From NCBI GenBank assembly GCA_920105625.2, contig OV050031.1, forward strand, positions 226,844,194 to 226,908,193: DNA of 64,000 bases, given 5' to 3'. The stretch comes from Clusia tigrina. Its lineage: Eukaryota > Arthropoda > Insecta > Diptera > Clusiidae. The notes beneath the pieces are model-generated. The model was not told where the DNA came from, ran no database searches, and saw only the letters and a program-made list of their open reading frames with translations. The position numbers and the translations under genes were made by a program. Shown here in pieces: positions 59,163 through 64,000 of the stretch. Position 1 is the first letter of the stretch, and each line of letters starts with the position of its first letter.

Positions 59163-60785
59163 TTGACATTTAAGGGATTACGGATATGAGTGAGTGTGAA
59201 GGGTTGACGGATATGAGTGAGTGTGAAGGGATGAAGGATATGAGTGAGTGTGAAGGGATGACGGATATGAGTGAGTGTGAAAGGATGACGGATATCAGTG
59301 AGTGAATGTGAAGGGATCACAGATATGAGTGAGTGTGAAGGGATGAATGATATGAGTGAGTGTGAAGGGATGACGGATATGAGTGAGTGTGAAAGGATGA
59401 CGGATATCAGTGAGTGAATGTGAAGGGATCACAGATATGAGTGAGTGTGAAAGGATGACGGATATCAGTGAGTGAATGTGAAGGGATCACAGATATGAGT
59501 GAGTGTGAAGGGATGACGGATATGAGTGAGTGTGAAGGGATGACGGATATGGGTGAGTGTGAAAGGATGACGGATATCAGTGAGTGAATGTGAAGGGATC
59601 ACGGATATGAGTGTGTGTAAAGGGATGACGGATATCAGTGAGTGAATGTGAAGGGATCACAGATATGAGTGAGTGTGAAGGGATGACGGATATGAGTGAG
59701 TGTGAAGGGATGACGGATATGAGTGAGTGTGAAAGGATGACGGATATCAGTAAGTGTATGTGAAGGGATCACAGATATGAGTGAGTGTGAAGGGATGACG
59801 GATATGAGTGAGTGTGAAGGGATGACGGATATGGGTGAGTGTGAAGGGATGACGGATATGAGTGAGTGTGAAGGGATGACGGATATGAGTGAGTGTGAAA
59901 GGATGACGGATATCAGTGAGTGAATGTGAAGGGATCACGGATATGAGTGTGTGTAAAGGGATGACGGATATCAGTGAGTGAATGTGAAGGGATCACAGAT
60001 ATGAGTGAGTGTGAAGGGATGACGGATATCAGTGAGTGAATGTGAAGGGATCACAGATATGAGTGAGTGTGAAAGGATGACGGATATCAGTGAGTGAATG
60101 TGAAGGGATCACGGATATGAGTGTGTGTAAAGGGATGACGGATATCAGTGAGTGAATGTGAAGGGATCACAGATATGAGTGAGTGTGAAGGGATGACGGA
60201 TATGAGTGAGTGTGAAGGGATGACGGATATGGGTGAGTGTGAAAGGATGACGGATATCAGTGAGTGAATGTGAAGGGATCACGGATATGAGTGTGTGTAA
60301 AGGGATGACGGATATCAGTGAGTGAATGTGAAGGGATCACAGATATGAGTGAGTGTGAAGGGATGACGGATATGAGTGAGTGTGAAGGGATGACGGATAT
60401 GAGTGAGTGTGAAAGGATGACGGATATCAGTGAGTGTATGTGAAGGGATCACAGATATGAGTGAGTGTGAAGGGATGACGGATATGAGTGAGTGTGAAGG
60501 GATGACGGATATGGGTGAGTGTGAAGGGATGACGGATATGAGTGAGTGTGAAGGGATGACGGATATGAGTGAGTGTGAAAGGATGACGGATATCAGTGAG
60601 TGAATGTGAATGGATCACGGATATGAGTGAGTGTAAAGGGATGACGGATATGAGTGAGTGTGAAAGGATGACGGATATGAGTGAGTGTGAAAGAATGACG
60701 GATATGAGTGAGTGTGAAGGGATGGCGGATATGAGTGAGTGTGAAGGGATGACGGATATCAGAGAGTCTGAAAGGATCACGGAAG
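59163..60785. repeat. 27-bp minisatellite, about 1.6 kb
   Basis: The main unit combines GATATGAGTGAGTGTGAA and GGGATGACG (27 bp). A longer variant of about 31 bp carries GATATCAGTGAGTGAATG and GGATCACA. As 27 is a multiple of three, frames open on both strands (for example MSECEGMTD on +, 60596-60910); they are repeat artefacts. The block 59460-59940 recurs at 60140-60620, exactly 680 bp on. Confidence 0.95.
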
Positions 60786-63050
60786 AGAACGCCCTAATTT
60801 GGACAAAAAATTCTCACATTGTACAGGGAACAATTATCTCACGTTCCCGTGTCTGCAAAGAGACTTTACTATGGGAGTCATGGTTAATAATACCATCTTC
60901 CTGGCAATAGCAAAACTTTCACGAGTACCTCGCTATGTGACCTCCGTATTAGTCCCACTGGAGTTACAGTGTGCTGCAGTACGTTGGAATAAGACTCGGA
61001 ATCAATGCAGTAAATTTAGAACTATAGTAAGTGCCCTCTGATGTCTACGTATGTCACTGGAGTATATGACAGGAACACCCGCAGAGAGGAGCATCTAACT
61101 CACGTTCATAAAACAACGGTGACTTCAGCTTCCACATTATTAGCATTATTCAATTTCGAATCTTAGCGGGCTGTTTATACTATCTCAGGAAATGTCTGTG
61201 TACATGCATCATGTTGCATAGTTGTTTTTGTTGAATTAATTTGTTTTTGTTTACGAATGCAATATTTTTTTATGAACATTCCGTTGTCTTCCGGAGAAGC
61301 GTTGGGATGGCCCCCAGCACGTCACTGGTTTAGCATACTCGTTTCATACGCCAGATGCAGTAAATTTCCACCCAGGCAGAGGCATTGCGATTCTAAAATG
61401 AAGACACTCGTGTGCTGGAAGACGTCATAATTCAGAAAGATGTTTTTCACAGAAAACCCTTCAAAGCTTCCAATACTCATGCCTCTTGCGTCACAGTGCA
61501 ATTCATCAATTAATCAGACTGTGATTACAGTAATTCAACTTGGTAGTAAATGAGCATTTTCCGATACAAACTCGTCTGTCGTGGCGGTGCAACGATGTTG
61601 TGACATGCTAATTACAGAGTACTTTATCCGAGCATTATTACTGCATTGAAGAAATCAGCCCTATTCTGACTCAAAACTCCCGGGGAATTTTGCCTTCACA
61701 TTATATGGCGAAATGTATGGGAAGGGAGTGGAATTCATCTACAAATTTTATAAATAAAAGGACTGAAAATGGTTTCTTAGCTATTTGAATCTTCCAGCGA
61801 ACGAGCCCATACCTGCCAACTTGAAAGCCTCGAAGTGGTTAAAAAATCACCAGAGTGCTTTAAATAGATTTTACACAGTCGCCCGGGAATGTTGACGTTG
61901 CGAATTCCAGTGCATTTTGCCATGTCATGCATAAACACACACATGCACCTCACTCTGGGCATGCGCAAGTGGCGCACAGCCCAGCTCGTAAACCATTTTA
62001 ATGGATGCAATGTTGCAACTTGTCTGCTTTTTGCGCGTACCAATATGTGAGCAGCGTTTGGAGGGCTCTGTGCCTGAAGCAATGCATTTATTTGCACTGA
62101 TGTACGGCCCTGCGACCTGAAACCCCGTATTGCTCGTGCTCTATAGCATAGGCTGGCCGCTTGATTGCTACTCAGGTGGAACGATTGTGGAAAAGCGTGC
62201 AACTACGAGTATCAAGGAAGCTATTCAGTTAATCCTATGAAACTAATAGTGGGCAGCCTTAGATAAGCTGGTCTACTTAGACCCCATTCCATGTGAAGCA
62301 AGGATGAATGCTAGAAGACAAGGTTGCGTAATCACACCGCACACACTCTTCCTGGCAATATCACCACTTTATTGAGTACCTCGCTATATGGCCTCTTGGA
62401 GATATGATATTAGTGCCACTCTGTATCAATGCAGCCATGTTCGAACCCAGCCTCAAATTCACCTGAAAACAGATTTCGTCACAAGTTTTTCCGATTTGTT
62501 GATGAGCTGCAAACTGGGACAATGTCACTGCGTCTTCGGTGCTCCGGCCGCATCTCGTTTCATGCCTGTTTGCACGTTCTCGCATTTATGAGTGCGCAGA
62601 GCGCGTCTAAAGCGTTTTAATTTGGTAAATAACCCAAAAGCGGAAAAAACAAACGCAAAATCGTTCTTTCACACACAATTCACAAACGCAAATACACCGA
62701 AATCGATTTACAAATTTAGGCTTTCCAATATTTGCCGCTTCTTCGGAGCGGGAGCGGCGCAGGGCGAGCGGCGAATTTGGCAAAAGTGCGAAAATGCCGC
62801 AAGAAAAACCAATTAAGTTTTTATTGTCAGTGTTTTTCTTTTATTTTTGCAGCGTTTAAAAAGGAACAAAAAGCACAATTCATCCAATCACACGTGCAAC
62901 TTTGTATTTGAGTGTGGTAGTACTGACCCACACACACATACACACGGAGACACCTCTCCCAGTCGGAAAAAGCCCCAGTGACAATGGGAGTACTGTTTCC
63001 CAGTTATCCAGAGCCAATGATTCGATATATGGTCACTGTCCACAGGTGTT
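60786..63050. other. Noncoding stretch
   Basis: No gene or repeat recognised on either strand. Confidence 0.35.
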
Positions 63051-63054
63051 TGCA

Positions 63055-63395
63055 TACATTCTTTATCTTGATATGGATCAATCACATTCTGTATCTTGAT
63101 ACGGATCAATAACATTCTTTATATTGATACGCATCTATCACACTCTTTATCTTCATGCGGATCAATCACATTCTTTATCTTGAAACGGATCAATTACATT
63201 CTTTATCCTGATACGGATCAATCACATTCTTTATATTGATACGCATCTATCACACTCTTTATCTTCATGCGGATCAATCACATTCTCTATCCGATAAAAG
63301 GATCAATCACATTCTTTATATTGATACGGATCAGTCACATTCTTTATCCTGATACGGATCCATCACAATCTTTATCTTGTTGCGGATCCCATCAC
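63055..63395. repeat. 28-bp tandem array
   Basis: About twelve copies around CATTCTTTATCTTGATACGG followed by ATCAATCA. A two-unit block with TACGCATCTATCACACTC and CTTCATGCGG appears twice (about 63125-63175 and 63237-63290), a higher-order repeat. Confidence 0.9.
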
Positions 63396-64000
63396 TTTCA
63401 TCCATGTCTTGACCACTAAAGAATTATTTTCCACAGCATCCCTACTTATTTATTGCTCTATACCACAAACTTAGCAAGTCACCGCAAGTTGTGGCCGTTG
63501 TTCCCTCTTGTTCCCTGTTCTTGATGTTAGGTGATCAGTCAACTGGCGTTAAACTAGCCTTGCAATATCACTAAATCTTAGTCTATATATCCAACTGGGA
63601 GCTTGCTATTGGAGATGCCGCTAATGTCCTTTGCACCGTCTTAAAAGAAGCAACAGCCGAGACTACGCAAACCAGCAATTCCATACATGCACCCAACATT
63701 TCACGCCCTTACATAGGGTCAGAATCAATTGACATAGAAGCAGGTGAAACTCACCATAATTGGAGTATGGGGCGTTGTTCAAGAAGAAGGGACACTCTGC
63801 AGACTGCAACACCCCAGTTTCATTGGGGCTCTTTACACAATCAGCGCTGCGTGCTCTCAACCAGGATGAATTTAAAATTGTTTGCAAGAAACGAAGAGAG
63901 AAGACGTCATACAAATGTAGGTCGAGAAGGTGACAGTCGTGACACCCGTCATCGAATAACTCGGAAGTGATTACAAATCTCCGTGAATGCCCTGTAACGT
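63396..64000. other. Noncoding stretch at window end
   Basis: No gene recognised. The frames at 63663-63970 lack domains. Confidence 0.35.

Noticed and set aside
59108..60910. ORFs with repeated MSECEGMTD or HPFTLTHIR
   Set aside because: Translations of the 27-bp minisatellite.
59163..63395. Regular repeats as possible CRISPR arrays
   Set aside because: Units abut or are diverged tandem repeats without unique spacers, and this is a fly-like nuclear genome.

Overview
This is eukaryotic nuclear DNA, almost certainly from a higher fly (Diptera, Brachycera). Genes are split by short AT-rich GT-AG introns, 5' leaders are rich in CAA/CAG/AAC runs, noncoding DNA is abundant, and there is non-LTR retrotransposon debris whose 3' ends look like those of flies. 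The coded proteins read like fly proteins. The tandem-repeat load and long spacers suggest a tephritid-like fruit fly, but that is inference.

Only three protein genes can be built confidently from start to stop. Elongase A (+, 5676-7766, five coding exons, 302 aa) and elongase B (-, 13880-15011, four coding exons, 309 aa) are ELO-family very-long-chain fatty-acid elongases. They face each other tail to tail about 6 kb apart and share two intron positions. AdipoR (+, 32737-36755, six coding exons, 424 aa) is an adiponectin-receptor/PAQR seven-membrane-segment protein. It keeps all three zinc-binding histidines with human AdipoR1 spacing, has one GC-AG intron, and has a second possible first coding exon. 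All three are membrane proteins of lipid metabolism; nothing in the sequence links them in one unit.

Region by region: 1-5.5 kb is leader-like and intronic DNA with two minisatellites; 5.5-8.3 kb elongase A; 8.3-13.4 kb repeats and a small hAT-like element; 13.4-15.1 kb elongase B; 15-32 kb is mostly gene-poor, with several tandem arrays, a weak serpin-like ORF, an orphan exon, a TATA-driven first-exon candidate and a 1.1 kb DNA transposon (TAA target duplication) holding a gypsy-like pol fragment; 32.5-37 kb AdipoR; 37-50 kb a second hAT-like element copy and two decayed non-LTR retrotransposons, one inside a minisatellite; 50-64 kb leader-like DNA and more tandem arrays, including a 1.6 kb array with an internal duplication.

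The most distinctive signals are the two-copy hAT-like miniature element carrying a variable 21-bp tandem array, the transposon with captured retroelement sequence, and the density of unrelated minisatellites. I found no rRNA, CRISPR or convincing tRNA. Large parts of 8-32 kb and 42-64 kb show nothing I can name.
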